In this document: positions 7,873-18,198 of the stretch, one piece after another
Numbering within the stretch: position 1 is the first letter of the stretch
Layout: each line of letters starts with the position of its first letter
Assembly (NCBI GenBank): GCA_030693535.1
Contig: JAUYAL010000077.1
Span: 62,001-126,000 of the forward strand
Source: Methylotenera sp.
GTDB lineage: Bacteria > Pseudomonadota > Gammaproteobacteria > Burkholderiales > Methylophilaceae
DNA: 64,000 nucleotides
Reading direction: 5' to 3'
The notes under the pieces: model-generated
What the model was told of the DNA's origin: nothing
Databases searched by the model: none
What the model saw: the letters and a program-made list of their open reading frames with translations, nothing else
Position numbers and translations under genes: made by a program

Positions 7873-9855
7873 TTACGGTAGGTGATAGCGTTGTTCGTTA
7901 TAAAGCAAATCTGGCAGTAATACATTTGCCAAGGCACGTTTTTCTAAAACTTTTGCATTGGCTGGTGGGCTAGTTACGCTTAGATGTTTAGTCTGAGTGT
8001 CGTATACAGCGTGTGCTGGAGATTTTCCTGAACGAAGCACCACCACATTTTTAGCCGTTTTAGTCTCTTCCATCCAGCCAAAGTTATCGTTATATTGCAT
8101 CATAGCGCGACCTAATGTGTCTGGCAAAACGCTAGATAAATCTCGCCCAGTCATTGGGTGCTGGCCTTGTATGCCCATGAGCGAAAGCAATGTAACGGGC
8201 AAGTCAATTTGACTAGCAATACCTGTGTAACGTAATGGCTTAATGTCTGCGCCTAAAATAAGCCCTGGAATATGAAAACGCTCGATAGGAACTAATGAGT
8301 CACCGCGCACGCGTATATCGTGGTCCGCAACAACTAAAAAAACCGTATCTTTCCAGTATGGGCTTTGCTGTGCTTTTTTGAAAAATTCGCCAATCGCATA
8401 ATCGGCATACTTAACTGCATTGTTTTCAGTCGCTTTGGGTTGTTCATACAACTCAATGCGGCCATCAGGAAATTCAAACGGCGCATGGTTGGATGATGAG
8501 AACGCTAATGTAAAAAATGGCTTGCCAGCTTTGTGATGCGCTAATATCTGGTCGTGTGTTTTATTGAGTAAGTCTTCATCAGAGACCCCCCAGCTGCCGA
8601 CAAACACTGGGTTTTTATAATCTTTTTGTTCGACAATATGGTTAAAACCATTGCCAGTAAAAAATCCACGCATATTATCAAAATGTGATTCGCCACCGTA
8701 AATGAATTCGGTGTTGTAGCCTTGTTTTTCTAGCAATGTAGCAAGGGTGAAAAAGTTCTTTTGCGATTTTGATAATTTAACTATGCTATCGGCAGGCGTT
8801 GGTTGAAAGCCTGCCGTAACTGCTTCAATACCACGTACAGAGCGAGTGCCAGTCGCGTAGAGTTGCTCAAACCATATGCCCTGGTTTTTCAGTTTTTCTA
8901 TGTTAGGTGTGACAGGCACGCCACCTAGAGATTCAACAAAAGTTGCGCCTAAACTTTCTTGCAGAATAATGACTAAGTTAAGTGATTTTTCACGTTGATG
9001 GCTTGGTTTTAGCGTGGTTAAAGTAGGGATATCAGATTCTTGTGCACCTGTAATTTTAAAGATTTCTTCCCGCGACATTTTGCCGTAAATTTCACTGGAT
9101 TTAGTTTCTTTAAGTAAATTATAAGTAGCGTATACCACAGAATACCCAGAGTTAAGTACAAGGCTATTGACCATGCTGTCTGCTGTGATTGCAAATAATG
9201 CAGGGTTTGCAGGACGGTGACCAAGTGAAGAGCGTATGCCGAATGCTAATAAAAAGAAGACAAGTGGCCAAGTAAAGAGTGTTTTCTTGAGCGACCAAGT
9301 TGAAGTGATCTGAAGCCAAGGTTTCATAAAGGAATGCATCAAAAAAAGCGCTATTCCGACAAATATGAGTGCTGCAAAAATGTGGACACGAAAGCCTATC
9401 CACAGCATACTCGCAACTTCATGAGGGTATTTAAGGTATTCAACAAAAATACGATTGGGGCGAACATCATATTCATTGATAAACCCTGGTGTGGCTACTT
9501 CTAGAAATACTAGTAACACAATCGCTAATGTGACCCAGCTATAAGTAAACCATTGCCAACCACGCCAACATTTAGTAATGGTGAATATAGGCATCATTAA
9601 TAGTGGAATTAAGCTCAATAAACAAAGCTGAATGATATCTACGCGTATGCCTTGCAGCAATACTTCAGCAAGTTGGCCCGTGTTGCTGACTCGTTCAAAC
9701 TTCCAAAGAACTAGCCCAAATCGTGATGAAGACAGAACGATAAGTCCAATGATAAACATTGCTATAAGCGGCGCATATGCATCAAACTTTTTCACTAAGC
9801 ACCATAAATTTTGTGCGAGTGCGTTTAATTTCAAGTTAGGGCGGAAGCTTATCAT
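7873..9855 (-). CDS. LTA synthase family phosphoglycerol/phosphoethanolamine transferase-like protein
   Basis: This is a membrane-anchored sulfatase-fold enzyme of the LtaS/MdoB superfamily. About five N-terminal membrane segments lie within residues 30-215, followed by an extracytoplasmic alkaline-phosphatase-like domain. The metal-binding Glu is in LQESLGATF, the nucleophile Thr in YATGTRSVRGIEAV, and further metal ligands in VVADHDIRVRGD and the SSSNHAPFEF loop. At 660 residues it is normal for Gram-negative members, which transfer phosphoglycerol or similar groups to periplasmic glucans or surface polysaccharides. The true substrate cannot be read from the sequence. It is the first gene of a pair with the hydrolase-kinase fusion. 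Confidence 0.88.
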   Translation of the reverse strand: MISFRPNLKLNALAQNLWCLVKKFDAYAPLIAMFIIGLIVLSSSRFGLVLWKFERVSNTGQLAEVLLQGIRVDIIQLCLLSLIPLLMMPIFTITKCWRGWQWFTYSWVTLAIVLLVFLEVATPGFINEYDVRPNRIFVEYLKYPHEVASMLWIGFRVHIFAALIFVGIALFLMHSFMKPWLQITSTWSLKKTLFTWPLVFFLLAFGIRSSLGHRPANPALFAITADSMVNSLVLNSGYSVVYATYNLLKETKSSEIYGKMSREEIFKITGAQESDIPTLTTLKPSHQREKSLNLVIILQESLGATFVESLGGVPVTPNIEKLKNQGIWFEQLYATGTRSVRGIEAVTAGFQPTPADSIVKLSKSQKNFFTLATLLEKQGYNTEFIYGGESHFDNMRGFFTGNGFNHIVEQKDYKNPVFVGSWGVSDEDLLNKTHDQILAHHKAGKPFFTLAFSSSNHAPFEFPDGRIELYEQPKATENNAVKYADYAIGEFFKKAQQSPYWKDTVFLVVADHDIRVRGDSLVPIERFHIPGLILGADIKPLRYTGIASQIDLPVTLLSLMGIQGQHPMTGRDLSSVLPDTLGRAMMQYNDNFGWMEETKTAKNVVVLRSGKSPAHAVYDTQTKHLSVTSPPANAKVLEKRALANVLLPDLLYNEQRYHLP

Positions 9856-10011
9856 TCGTTTGTCTCAAGCCAAAATTGCGTATTATATCGCCTTTAGTAA
9901 TGCGAAAAAATCTTTCATTTATGAGTAGGTGCTTAACGTTAAAGATGTGATGCTACAGATGTTGGCATCAGTAGAGTCGATGTTTTAGAGCACAATATCT
10001 AGTTGAGTTTA

Positions 10012-10437
10012 TTAACTTTTATTTAAACAAGGCTGCTTTTCACAAATGCCGTAAATCGTCAATGAATGGTCTTGCATTTTAAAGCCAAGTTTGGCGGCTG
10101 CGCTTTCCTGCCTTTTTTCGATTTCAGCATCAAAAAACTCCTCAACACGACCGCATTTTACACAGACGACATGGTCATGATGTCCGCCAGTATTAAGTTC
10201 AAATACAGCTTTACCACTTTCAAAATGGTGGCGTATTAGTAAGCCAGCTTGTTCAAACTGCATGAGAACGCGATAAACTGTCGCTAAGCCAACGTCTTCT
10301 CCCGAGTTAATCATTACTTTATAGATGTCTTCAGCAGATAAATGACGCTCTTTACTATTTTCAAACAAGCTTAATACCTTAAGTCTAGGTAACGTGGCTT
10401 TAAGGCCTGCGTTCTTTAAGTCTTTTTGATCTTGCAT
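10012..10437 (-). CDS. fur: Ferric uptake regulator Fur
   Basis: Fur is the iron-responsive repressor. The N-terminal winged helix (residues about 1-80) includes LPRLKVLSLFENS and the recognition region GLATVYRVLMQFEQAGL. The metal-binding half has GGHHDHVVCVKCGRVEEF, with the His cluster and CxxC, and a second Cys pair near the C-terminus (CEKQPC). At 141 residues it has the normal length. It is divergent from bamE, a conserved betaproteobacterial arrangement. The shared 104-bp region has ATAATGAT near the fur start, only a weak partial match to a Fur box. Confidence 0.95.
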   Translation of the reverse strand: MQDQKDLKNAGLKATLPRLKVLSLFENSKERHLSAEDIYKVMINSGEDVGLATVYRVLMQFEQAGLLIRHHFESGKAVFELNTGGHHDHVVCVKCGRVEEFFDAEIEKRQESAAAKLGFKMQDHSLTIYGICEKQPCLNKS

Positions 10438-10541
10438 AATGATTTGCTCTTATTAGTGGTTTACTCACAATTAACAGTGACAGTGTTTTTGCTTCGCTGT
10501 CTACGTGGTATATTAACGCTAATTCAAACTAAAGTCATAAT

Positions 10542-11552
10542 ATGTGTAATCTTTCTATTTTTCGTTACCCAATTATTTTGTTGGCGATTCTCTGCGCTTC
10601 ATGTGGTGCGGCATTGCCGACAGTTAAGCCTTATAAGCTAGATGTGCAACAAGGCAATGTGGTGACTTCTAAAATGTTGTTGCAATTACGTCCAGGGATG
10701 ACGCAATCTCAGGTGCGTTTTATTATGGGTACACCACTTATTCAAGATAGTTTTCATGGTAAACGGTGGGATTATGTTTATCAAATGCGTGAGAAAGGGA
10801 AAATCATTGAACAGCGTCGCGTCATCCTTGATTTTGAAAATCAAGTGTTGAAAACTGTACGTGGAGACGTTGTTCCTAAAGGTAGCGAGCTTGTAAAATC
10901 GGCTGAAGATGCTACAAATACTGGCCCCCGCGTAATTAATCCAAATGCAAAGCCTGAAGAAAAAAGTTTTTTGAGTAAGTTGAAGTTTTGGGAAAAAAAT
11001 GAGTCGGAATTGGCTGAAGAGGCTGCAGTCCTAGAAGCAAAAGAGAAGGCGGATTTGGTCTCTAAGAATACGACAGAATTAGCAAAAGAAAATATTACGA
11101 CAGTTGATGATAGCGCTAAGCCGCTGATGGCTGTCCCGTTAGAGATTTTGCCTGCAGTGGAATCTCCAGCAATTATTGCCGAATCTTCGGCGGTCGCTCC
11201 TGCTGGCTTAGATGCCTCACCAATAAATGATATCAAAGAAAAAGAAAAAGAAAAAGAAATTGTCCATCCTTCATTGGCAACTACAAATCCGCCAGCATTG
11301 CCAGCGGCCGAGCAACCTGAAACGGTGGTTAGTGCGATGCCAGAGGCAAAATTGTCGACAGCATATCATTCGCCATCTGGGATGCAGTTTGATAGAACAC
11401 TTAGACTTGCGCCAGAGGATATCAAGCCATTGGCTAAGCCTGATGTAATTGCCCCACGTGCTGGTAATAAAACGATACCTAAGCCTAAAGATTTACCCGC
11501 AGAGAACTCACCCAGTTTTTTTGATAGGATGCTAGAGAAAATTGGTTTTTAA
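10542..11552 (+). CDS. bamE: Outer membrane assembly lipoprotein BamE (SmpA) with long C-terminal extension
   Basis: BamE is a lipoprotein subunit of the beta-barrel assembly machine. A signal peptide ends in a lipobox around LCASCG, and the SmpA/OmlA domain follows at about residues 30-110, with LRPGMTQSQVRFIMGTPL and the tail of the fold at DFENQVLK. Family members are usually 110-180 residues; this one has 336. The extra 200 are rich in Ala, Glu, Lys and Pro, with a KEKEKEKE run, and look unstructured. The extension is continuous and in frame to the stop. The start is the ATG just after the fur/bamE promoter region. Confidence 0.9.
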   Translation: MCNLSIFRYPIILLAILCASCGAALPTVKPYKLDVQQGNVVTSKMLLQLRPGMTQSQVRFIMGTPLIQDSFHGKRWDYVYQMREKGKIIEQRRVILDFENQVLKTVRGDVVPKGSELVKSAEDATNTGPRVINPNAKPEEKSFLSKLKFWEKNESELAEEAAVLEAKEKADLVSKNTTELAKENITTVDDSAKPLMAVPLEILPAVESPAIIAESSAVAPAGLDASPINDIKEKEKEKEIVHPSLATTNPPALPAAEQPETVVSAMPEAKLSTAYHSPSGMQFDRTLRLAPEDIKPLAKPDVIAPRAGNKTIPKPKDLPAENSPSFFDRMLEKIGF

Positions 11553-11610
11553 GGCTCGTCTTTCCAATCTAGGATCTTCAGTAAATATTTAGGTGATAGG
11601 TATTAAAGTT

Positions 11611-12420
11611 ATGGTAAATCCGTTAAAAATTGTAATTGCTGGTTGCTCAGGTCGCATGGGTCATGCTTTGCTTGAAGTAGTGTTCGCTGATCAAGATTTG
11701 TTGCTTTATGGTGCGCTAGATAGAGCTGGAAATGTACAAATAGGTCGTGATGCTGGGGAGCTGCTAGGTAAAGTTTCTGGTGTAAAAGTCACGGATAGCA
11801 TAGATGATGCTTTAAAAAATGCAGATGTGCTGGTCGATTTCACTCGCCCTGAAGCCAGTATGATGTATCTTGGGGCATGCCAAAAACATCAGGTAAAGAT
11901 GATTATCGGCACGACAGGTTTTTCACCTGAGCAAAAACTTGCTATTGAATCTGCCTCCAAAAATATTGCTATTGTATTTGCGCCAAATATGAGTGTTGGC
12001 GTAACTTTATTGATTAACTTGGTAGAGCAATCAGCTAAAGTGCTTAGTGAAGGTTATGATATTGAAGTGCTGGAAATGCACCATCGTCATAAGGTTGACG
12101 CACCATCTGGCACGGCGCTACGTTTAGGCGAGGCTGCCGCAAAAGGATTAGGGCAAAATTTGGCAGATTGTGCAGTCTACGCACGCGAGGGTGTTACTGG
12201 TGAGCGTGAGGCAGGAAAAATTGGCTTTGCCACGATGCGTGGGGGTGATGTGGTTGGTGATCATACAGTCGTGTTTGCGGGTATTGGTGAGCGTGTTGAA
12301 ATTACACATAAAGCAAGTAGTCGGGCGACCTTTGCTATAGGTGCTCTTCGGGCGGCTAAATTCTTAGCAAGTAAGCAATCTGGTCTGTTCGATATGCAAG
12401 ATGTCTTATCCCTTCGTTAA
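11611..12420 (+). CDS. dapB: 4-hydroxy-tetrahydrodipicolinate reductase DapB
   Basis: DapB makes tetrahydrodipicolinate in lysine and diaminopimelate synthesis, using NAD(P)H in the cytoplasm. The nucleotide-binding motif is [13 protein letters not shown] near the N-terminus, [11 protein letters not shown] follows, and the catalytic and substrate region is [21 protein letters not shown] place the start at the ATG giving [12 protein letters not shown], which fits the usual length of about 268 residues. A GTG 18 bases upstream would add six residues without homology support. The gene follows bamE on the same strand with 58 bases between. Confidence 0.95.
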   Translation: MVNPLKIVIAGCSGRMGHALLEVVFADQDLLLYGALDRAGNVQIGRDAGELLGKVSGVKVTDSIDDALKNADVLVDFTRPEASMMYLGACQKHQVKMIIGTTGFSPEQKLAIESASKNIAIVFAPNMSVGVTLLINLVEQSAKVLSEGYDIEVLEMHHRHKVDAPSGTALRLGEAAAKGLGQNLADCAVYAREGVTGEREAGKIGFATMRGGDVVGDHTVVFAGIGERVEITHKASSRATFAIGALRAAKFLASKQSGLFDMQDVLSLR

Positions 12421-12436
12421 GCTAAATTAAGAAGTG

Positions 12437-13057
12437 ATGCAGACTAGAGTGCGCTTGTTCTTCTGCCTACTCGCTCCGCTGAGTGTTGTTTTTGTCTGGT
12501 CTGCAATCAGGCCACATGATTACTTTATTTGGTTCCTTGAAGCATTTCCCGTACTCATTGCGCTACCGCTCCTTGTGGCAACTTATCGTAGATTTCCGCT
12601 GACATCCTTGGCGTATCTCCTAATTTTTCTGCATGCTTTTATTTTACTTGTGGGTGCTCATTATACGTATGCGGAAATGCCGCTTTTTAGCTGGTTACGT
12701 GATTATTATGATCTTGATCGCAACTATTACGACCGACTAGGTCATGTTGCACAGGGTTTTGTGCCTGCAATCGTGGTGCGGGAGATATTGCTACGCAAAT
12801 CTCCTTTGCGACCGGGTAAGTGGTTATTCTTTATTGTGGTCTGCATTTGCCTAGCAATAAGTGCCTGTTATGAATTCCTTGAATGGTGGGTGGCGCTTGC
12901 TTCAGACAGTGATGCGGTCGCGTTTCTTGCGACCCAAGGTGATATATGGGATACGCAGTGGGATATGTTTTTAGCGTTGCTGGGGGCGATATCGGCACAA
13001 CGCATATTGGTAAAAGTGCATGACAGGCAGTTGATTCAAATGCAACTTTCACATTGA
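12437..13057 (+). CDS. DUF2238 (YjdF-like) integral membrane protein
   Basis: The protein has about 206 residues and five or six membrane segments, and matches the DUF2238/YjdF family by the pattern around YYDRLGHVAQGFVPAIVVRE and the acidic GDIWDTQWDMFLALLGA segment near the end. The conserved Asp/Glu/His residues inside the membrane are typical, but the function is unknown. A GTG immediately precedes the chosen ATG and either could be used. It begins 16 bases after dapB and may be read through from it. Confidence 0.75.
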   Translation: MQTRVRLFFCLLAPLSVVFVWSAIRPHDYFIWFLEAFPVLIALPLLVATYRRFPLTSLAYLLIFLHAFILLVGAHYTYAEMPLFSWLRDYYDLDRNYYDRLGHVAQGFVPAIVVREILLRKSPLRPGKWLFFIVVCICLAISACYEFLEWWVALASDSDAVAFLATQGDIWDTQWDMFLALLGAISAQRILVKVHDRQLIQMQLSH

Positions 13058-13082
13058 TTAGTTGCTTTATTTTCGCTATAAT
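13054..13082 (+). promoter_or_regulatory. Candidate sigma-70 promoter upstream of carAB
   Basis: TTGATT (13054-13059) and a perfect TATAAT (13077-13082) are separated by 17 bases. The -35 overlaps the stop codon of the DUF2238 gene. Transcription would start near 13089, giving a leader of about 110 bases for carA. Confidence 0.55.
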
Positions 13083-13094
13083 TCGTTAATTCTG

Positions 13095-13128
13095 AAACGG
13101 GAAGAGTATAAGAAGCTCCTCCCGTTTT
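13095..13128 (+). terminator. GC-rich hairpin followed by TTTT in the carAB leader
   Basis: AAACGGGAAGAG pairs with CTCCTCCCGTTT, 12 bp with one A-C mismatch around a 9-base loop, and runs into TTTT. It may be the terminator of the bamE/dapB side. If the promoter just upstream is real, it is a leader hairpin of carAB. Confidence 0.55.
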
Positions 13129-13198
13129 GCATATCTGCCATCTGTTCATGCTGGACAAAGACTAAATAATTATTAACGATGTAAAACAAGGAGTTACT

Positions 13199-14377
13199 GT
13201 GTCACAAACCCTGCCCGCAATACTCGTACTTGCAGATGGAACTGTGTTTCGTGGTACATCAATTGGTGCTGCCGGCCATGTTGCTACCGGCCAAACAGTC
13301 GGTGAGGTAGTATTTAATACCTCAATGACGGGCTATCAAGAAATACTCACAGATCCATCCTACACCAAACAAATTGTAACGCTTACCTATCCACATATTG
13401 GTAATTATGGTGTAAATGCTGAAGATGTTGAATCTGGTCAAGTTTACGCAAGTGGCTTGATTATTCGTGATTTACCACTTATGCATAGTAACTTTAGAAG
13501 TTCACAAACATTATCTGAGTACTTAATCGCTAATAATGTAGTGGCAATTGCTGATATTGATACCCGTAAATTAACGCGTATATTGCGCGAAAAAGGAGCA
13601 CAAACAGGCGCTATTGTTGCCGGTGAGGTTGACGAAGCTAATGCGATTGCACTGGCTAACAATCTGATTTCTGGTTTTCCAGGCTTATCAGGGATGGACT
13701 TAGCTAAAGTGGTTACTTGCGCTAAGCCATATGAGTTTGTGGAAGGCGAATGGGTGTTAGGCGCAGGGTTTGCTAAAGCGCCAAGCGCAAAATTCCATGT
13801 GGTCGCTTATGATTATGGCGTTAAGCGTAATATCTTGCGTATGTTAGTTTCACGCGGTTGTAAGGTGACTGTGTTGCCAGCACAGACTTCTGCTACTGAA
13901 GCGCTAGCCCATAAGCCTGATGGAGTATTTTTGTCAAATGGGCCTGGAGATCCTGCACCTTGTGATTACGCGATTGCTGCGATTAAAACGATTGTGGAAT
14001 CAGGGGTGCCGACCTTTGGCATTTGTTTAGGACATCAGTTGTTGGCTTTGGCAAGTAATGCCAAAACACACAAAATGAAGTTTGGTCACCACGGCGCAAA
14101 CCATCCCGTGCAAGATATTAAAACTAAACGTGTTTATATCACCAGTCAGAATCATGGTTTTGCAGTAGATGCAGCAACTTTGCCTGCTAATATTGAAACT
14201 ACCCATGTGTCGTTGTTCGACGGGAGCTTGCAGGGCATTGCTCGCACAGATAAACCAGCGTTTAGTTTTCAAGGTCATCCTGAAGCAAGTCCAGGACCAG
14301 CTGAAATGAGTTATTTGTTTGATAGCTTTATTAGTATGATGCAAACAAGAAAAACCGCAGAAAGAAAGGCAAGCTAA
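13199..14377 (+). CDS. carA: Carbamoyl-phosphate synthase small subunit CarA
   Basis: CarA is the glutaminase subunit that supplies ammonia for carbamoyl phosphate, feeding arginine and pyrimidine synthesis. The N-terminal CPSase domain includes [20 protein letters not shown]. The class I amidotransferase domain carries the catalytic Cys in FGICLGHQL and the His-x-Glu in GHPEASPGP. The start is GTG, preceded by AAGGAG five bases upstream. At 392 residues it is of normal length. The carB ATG uses the last base of its stop codon, so translation is coupled. Confidence 0.97.
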   Translation: MSQTLPAILVLADGTVFRGTSIGAAGHVATGQTVGEVVFNTSMTGYQEILTDPSYTKQIVTLTYPHIGNYGVNAEDVESGQVYASGLIIRDLPLMHSNFRSSQTLSEYLIANNVVAIADIDTRKLTRILREKGAQTGAIVAGEVDEANAIALANNLISGFPGLSGMDLAKVVTCAKPYEFVEGEWVLGAGFAKAPSAKFHVVAYDYGVKRNILRMLVSRGCKVTVLPAQTSATEALAHKPDGVFLSNGPGDPAPCDYAIAAIKTIVESGVPTFGICLGHQLLALASNAKTHKMKFGHHGANHPVQDIKTKRVYITSQNHGFAVDAATLPANIETTHVSLFDGSLQGIARTDKPAFSFQGHPEASPGPAEMSYLFDSFISMMQTRKTAERKAS

Positions 14378-17300
14378 TGGCTAAACGTGAAGACATAAAA
14401 AGCATTTTAATTATTGGTGCAGGGCCAATTGTTATTGGTCAGGCCTGTGAGTTTGACTATTCAGGCGCGCAAGCTTGTAAAGCGTTGCGTGAAGAAGGTT
14501 ACCGCGTGATTTTGGTGAACTCTAATCCTGCAACCATAATGACTGACCCAGAGATGGCCGATGCTACCTATATTGAGCCGGTGACTTGGCAGGTGGTAGA
14601 GAAAATTATTGAGAAGGAGCGTCCGGATGCTTTGCTACCGACGATGGGTGGTCAGACGGCTTTAAATTGCGCATTGGATTTGGATAAGCACGGCGTACTA
14701 AAAAAATATAACGTTGAAATGATCGGCGCTACCAAAGAAGCAATCGACAAAGCCGAAGACCGTCAAAAATTTAAAGAAGCAATGACCAAAATTGGGTTAG
14801 ATTCTGCGCGATCAGTTATTGCACATAGCATGGAAGAGGCGCTACAGGTGCAGGCTGGCATTGGTTATCCTTCGATTATTCGGCCATCATTCACAATGGG
14901 TGGGAGTGGTGGTGGTATTGCATACAACCGTGAAGAATTTATCACCATCTGTGAGCGTGGCTTAGACGCATCACCTACAAAAGAGCTATTAATAGAAGAG
15001 TCCATGCTCGGTTGGAAAGAGTACGAGATGGAGGTGGTGCGCGATAAAGCGGATAACTGCATCATCATTTGCTCTATTGAAAATTTAGATCCAATGGGTG
15101 TGCACACGGGCGACTCTATCACTGTTGCACCAGCACAAACTCTAACGGATAAAGAGTATCAGATTATGCGTAACGCTTCTTTAGCGATATTGCGTGAAGT
15201 GGGTGTTGAAACAGGGGGGTCAAACGTCCAGTTTTCGATTAACCCGGTCGATGGTCGTATGATTGTGATTGAAATGAACCCGCGCGTATCACGCTCATCA
15301 GCGTTAGCCTCCAAGGCGACGGGCTTCCCGATTGCAAAAGTTGCGGCTAAATTGGCCGTAGGTTTTACTTTAGATGAGTTAAAAAATGATATTACAGGTG
15401 GTGCTACACCAGCATCTTTTGAGCCATCAATTGATTATGTAGTAACAAAAATCCCAAGATTTGCTTTTGAGAAATTTCCGCAGGCGGATTCGCGCTTAAC
15501 TACGCAAATGAAATCAGTAGGTGAAGTGATGGCGATAGGTCGCACTTTCCAAGAATCATTTCAAAAAGCCTTACGTGGTTTAGAGGTTGGTGTTGATGGC
15601 TTGGATGAAAAAACTACAGATTTAGATGTGATTACCAAAGAAATGGGTGTGGCTGGGCCAGAGCGTATTTGGTATGTAGGTGATGCCTTCAGAAATGGTA
15701 TGACGGTAGCCGAAGTTTATGATATTTCGAAGATTGATACTTGGTTCTTAGTGCAAATCAAAGACATTATTGACCGTGAGTTAGCGTTAAAAGGCAAACA
15801 AATAGCTGATTTAGATAAAGCAGCTTTGCTAAAACTTAAACGCGCAGGTTTTTCAGATCGTCGCTTGGCAACTATTCTGAATACAGATCAGCATGCTGTG
15901 CGAGCCTATAGACAGGCTTTGCAAGTACGCCCAGTTTATAAGCGTGTGGATACCTGTGCGGCAGAGTTTGCAACCAACACAGCTTACATGTATTCGACCT
16001 ATGAAGAAGAGTGTGAAGCAGCGCCAACTAATAACAAAAAAGTGATGATTTTGGGTGGTGGGCCTAATCGTATCGGTCAAGGTATTGAGTTTGATTACTG
16101 TTGCGTACATGCTGCCTTTGCCATGCGTGAAGATGGATATGAAACAATTATGGTGAATTGTAATCCTGAAACCGTTTCTACAGATTATGATACTGCTGAT
16201 CGTCTGTATTTTGAGCCTGTTACCCTAGAGGATGTGCTTGAAATTGTGGCTCTAGAAAAACCACTTGGCGTGATTGTTCAATATGGAGGTCAAACGCCAT
16301 TAAAATTAGCACGAGATTTAGAGAAAGCTGGCGTGCCAATTATTGGTACTTCACCTGATGCAATTGATAAGGCAGAAGATCGTGAACGTTTTCAGAAAAT
16401 GTTGCAAGAATTAGGCTTGAAGCAACCGCCTAACCGCACAGCAAGAACACCAGAAGAAGCGATTCGTCTAGCTTCAGAAATCGGTTATCCATTAGTGGTT
16501 CGCCCATCTTATGTACTAGGCGGCCGTGCGATGGAAATCGTACAAGAACAAAGTCAGCTAGAACGCTATATGCGTGAAGCGGTTAAAGTTTCAAATGAAT
16601 CGCCAGTCTTATTGGATAGATTCTTGAACGATGCGCTTGAAGTCGATGTGGATGCGCTTTGCGATAACACGGGAGACGTCATTATCGGCGGCATTATGGA
16701 GCATGTAGAGCAAGCTGGAGTTCACTCTGGTGATTCAGCTTGTTCATTGCCACCTTATAGCTTATCTGCCAAATTACAAGATGAATTGCGTGAGCAAACT
16801 AAACAAATGGCGCGCGCTCTAGGTGTGGTAGGCCTGATGAATGTGCAGTTTGCTATACAAGGTAAAACGGTATTTGTTTTGGAAGTTAATCCGCGTGCAT
16901 CGCGCACAGTGCCTTTTGTTTCTAAAGCTTGTGGCTTGCAATTAGCTAAAGTGGCTGCACGTTGCATGGTCGGTACTTCACTTAAAGCGCAAGGTGTGAC
17001 GCGCGAAATTATTCCACCGTTTTATTCAGTAAAAGAGGCGGTATTCCCGTTTATAAAATTTCCTGGGGTAGATACTATCCTAGGTCCTGAAATGAAATCT
17101 ACGGGTGAAGTGATGGGCGTTGGCGCCACGTTTGCTGAGGCTTTCCTTAAATCGCAACTTGGTGCTTCTACTAAATTACCAGAAGGCGGTAGGGCGTTTA
17201 TTAGTGTGCGCAAGGAAGACTACAATAAAGTGGTTGAAATTGGTCATGCGCTACATGACTTAGGGTTCGATTTAGTTGCCACTAAAGGTACTGCGATGGC

Positions 17301-17583
17301 ACTTACCGCAAATGGCTTAAAAGTAAAATCAGTGAATAAAGTGGCTGAAGGTCGTCCGCACATAGTTGATATGATTAAAAATGGCGATATTAGCTTTATT
17401 GTCAATGTGACTGAAGATAAGCGTGCCGTGGCAGATTCATATGAAATTCGCCGAAGTGCTTTACAAAACAAAGTGACTTACTATACGACGCTAGCTGGTG
17501 CTAAAGCCGCATGTGTTGGTATGGCGCACATGCAAGAATTAACAGTGGAATCACTACAAGACTTGCATAAAAAGCTACATTAA
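14377..17583 (+). CDS. carB: Carbamoyl-phosphate synthase large subunit CarB
   Basis: CarB forms carbamoyl phosphate from bicarbonate, ATP and the ammonia produced by CarA. It has 1068 residues in the standard order: two homologous ATP-grasp halves (each opening with a G-x-GPxxIGQ-type loop, [19 protein letters not shown] and [17 protein letters not shown]), an oligomerisation region between them, and a C-terminal MGS-like allosteric domain from about residue 935. Key stretches such as [18 protein letters not shown] and [16 protein letters not shown] are intact. It is the last gene before a strong terminator hairpin. Confidence 0.98.
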   Translation: MAKREDIKSILIIGAGPIVIGQACEFDYSGAQACKALREEGYRVILVNSNPATIMTDPEMADATYIEPVTWQVVEKIIEKERPDALLPTMGGQTALNCALDLDKHGVLKKYNVEMIGATKEAIDKAEDRQKFKEAMTKIGLDSARSVIAHSMEEALQVQAGIGYPSIIRPSFTMGGSGGGIAYNREEFITICERGLDASPTKELLIEESMLGWKEYEMEVVRDKADNCIIICSIENLDPMGVHTGDSITVAPAQTLTDKEYQIMRNASLAILREVGVETGGSNVQFSINPVDGRMIVIEMNPRVSRSSALASKATGFPIAKVAAKLAVGFTLDELKNDITGGATPASFEPSIDYVVTKIPRFAFEKFPQADSRLTTQMKSVGEVMAIGRTFQESFQKALRGLEVGVDGLDEKTTDLDVITKEMGVAGPERIWYVGDAFRNGMTVAEVYDISKIDTWFLVQIKDIIDRELALKGKQIADLDKAALLKLKRAGFSDRRLATILNTDQHAVRAYRQALQVRPVYKRVDTCAAEFATNTAYMYSTYEEECEAAPTNNKKVMILGGGPNRIGQGIEFDYCCVHAAFAMREDGYETIMVNCNPETVSTDYDTADRLYFEPVTLEDVLEIVALEKPLGVIVQYGGQTPLKLARDLEKAGVPIIGTSPDAIDKAEDRERFQKMLQELGLKQPPNRTARTPEEAIRLASEIGYPLVVRPSYVLGGRAMEIVQEQSQLERYMREAVKVSNESPVLLDRFLNDALEVDVDALCDNTGDVIIGGIMEHVEQAGVHSGDSACSLPPYSLSAKLQDELREQTKQMARALGVVGLMNVQFAIQGKTVFVLEVNPRASRTVPFVSKACGLQLAKVAARCMVGTSLKAQGVTREIIPPFYSVKEAVFPFIKFPGVDTILGPEMKSTGEVMGVGATFAEAFLKSQLGASTKLPEGGRAFISVRKEDYNKVVEIGHALHDLGFDLVATKGTAMALTANGLKVKSVNKVAEGRPHIVDMIKNGDISFIVNVTEDKRAVADSYEIRRSALQNKVTYYTTLAGAKAACVGMAHMQELTVESLQDLHKKLH

Positions 17584-17606
17584 AATACACTGATTTTAAT
17601 TATTCA

Positions 17607-17640
17607 AAACCACACTCAGCTTGGGTGTGGTTTATTTTTT
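17607..17640 (+). terminator. Rho-independent terminator after carB
   Basis: AAACCACAC pairs with GTGTGGTTT around a short loop and is followed by a T-rich run (ATTTTTT). It lies 24 bases after the carB stop and separates carAB from greA. Confidence 0.85.
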
Positions 17641-17681
17641 ATAGATTGATAGCAGTAAATTGAAAGAAAAGGTTTAGCATT

Positions 17682-18164
17682 ATGGCAGTTATTCAAGTTC
17701 CAGTTACAGTTAAAGGCGCAGAGCTGCTTAAAGCAGAATTACTTCGCTTACGCAGTGTTGATCGCCCCGAGGTGATTCAAGCGATTGCAGAGGCACGTGC
17801 GCAAGGCGATTTATCTGAAAATGCAGAATATGAAGCTGCAAAAGATCGCCAAAGTTTTATTGAAGGCCGTATTAACGAGGTAGAAGCTAAGCTATCTAAC
17901 GCCACGGTTATTGACCCAACTACACTGCATGCAGATGGACGTTGTGTGTTTGGCGCCACGGTTAGAATTGAAGATTTAGAAAGCGGTGCGATGATTACCT
18001 ACCAAATTGTAGGCGATGATGAAGCTGATATTAAAAATGGTAAAATTTCAATTAGTTCGCCTATTGCACGCGGATTAATCGGTAAGTCGGAAGGCGATAT
18101 TGCTGAAGTGATGGCGCCTGGTGGCGTTAAAGAATATGAAGTTTTAGATGTGAAGTATATTTAA
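17682..18164 (+). CDS. greA: Transcription elongation factor GreA
   Basis: GreA rescues backtracked RNA polymerase by stimulating transcript cleavage. The N-terminal coiled coil (residues about 5-75) includes ARAQGDLSENAEYEAAKDRQ with the acidic tip residues, and the FKBP-like C-terminal domain follows (IVGDDEADIKNGKISISSPI, GLIGKSEGDIAEV). At 160 residues it has family length. It sits between the carAB terminator and a small membrane protein gene; greA next to carAB is common in proteobacteria. Confidence 0.96.
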   Translation: MAVIQVPVTVKGAELLKAELLRLRSVDRPEVIQAIAEARAQGDLSENAEYEAAKDRQSFIEGRINEVEAKLSNATVIDPTTLHADGRCVFGATVRIEDLESGAMITYQIVGDDEADIKNGKISISSPIARGLIGKSEGDIAEVMAPGGVKEYEVLDVKYI

Positions 18165-18198
18165 AAAGTTTAGCTGTCGCTCATTAATTGAGATTAAC

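Noticed and set aside
10435..10444. A Fur box at the fur promoter
   Set aside because: Only ATAATGAT matches; the second half of the 19-bp palindrome is absent.
10426..10641. A 71-codon plus-strand frame across the fur/bamE promoter region
   Set aside because: It overlaps both fur and bamE in other frames and covers the shared promoter; bamE and fur are certain.
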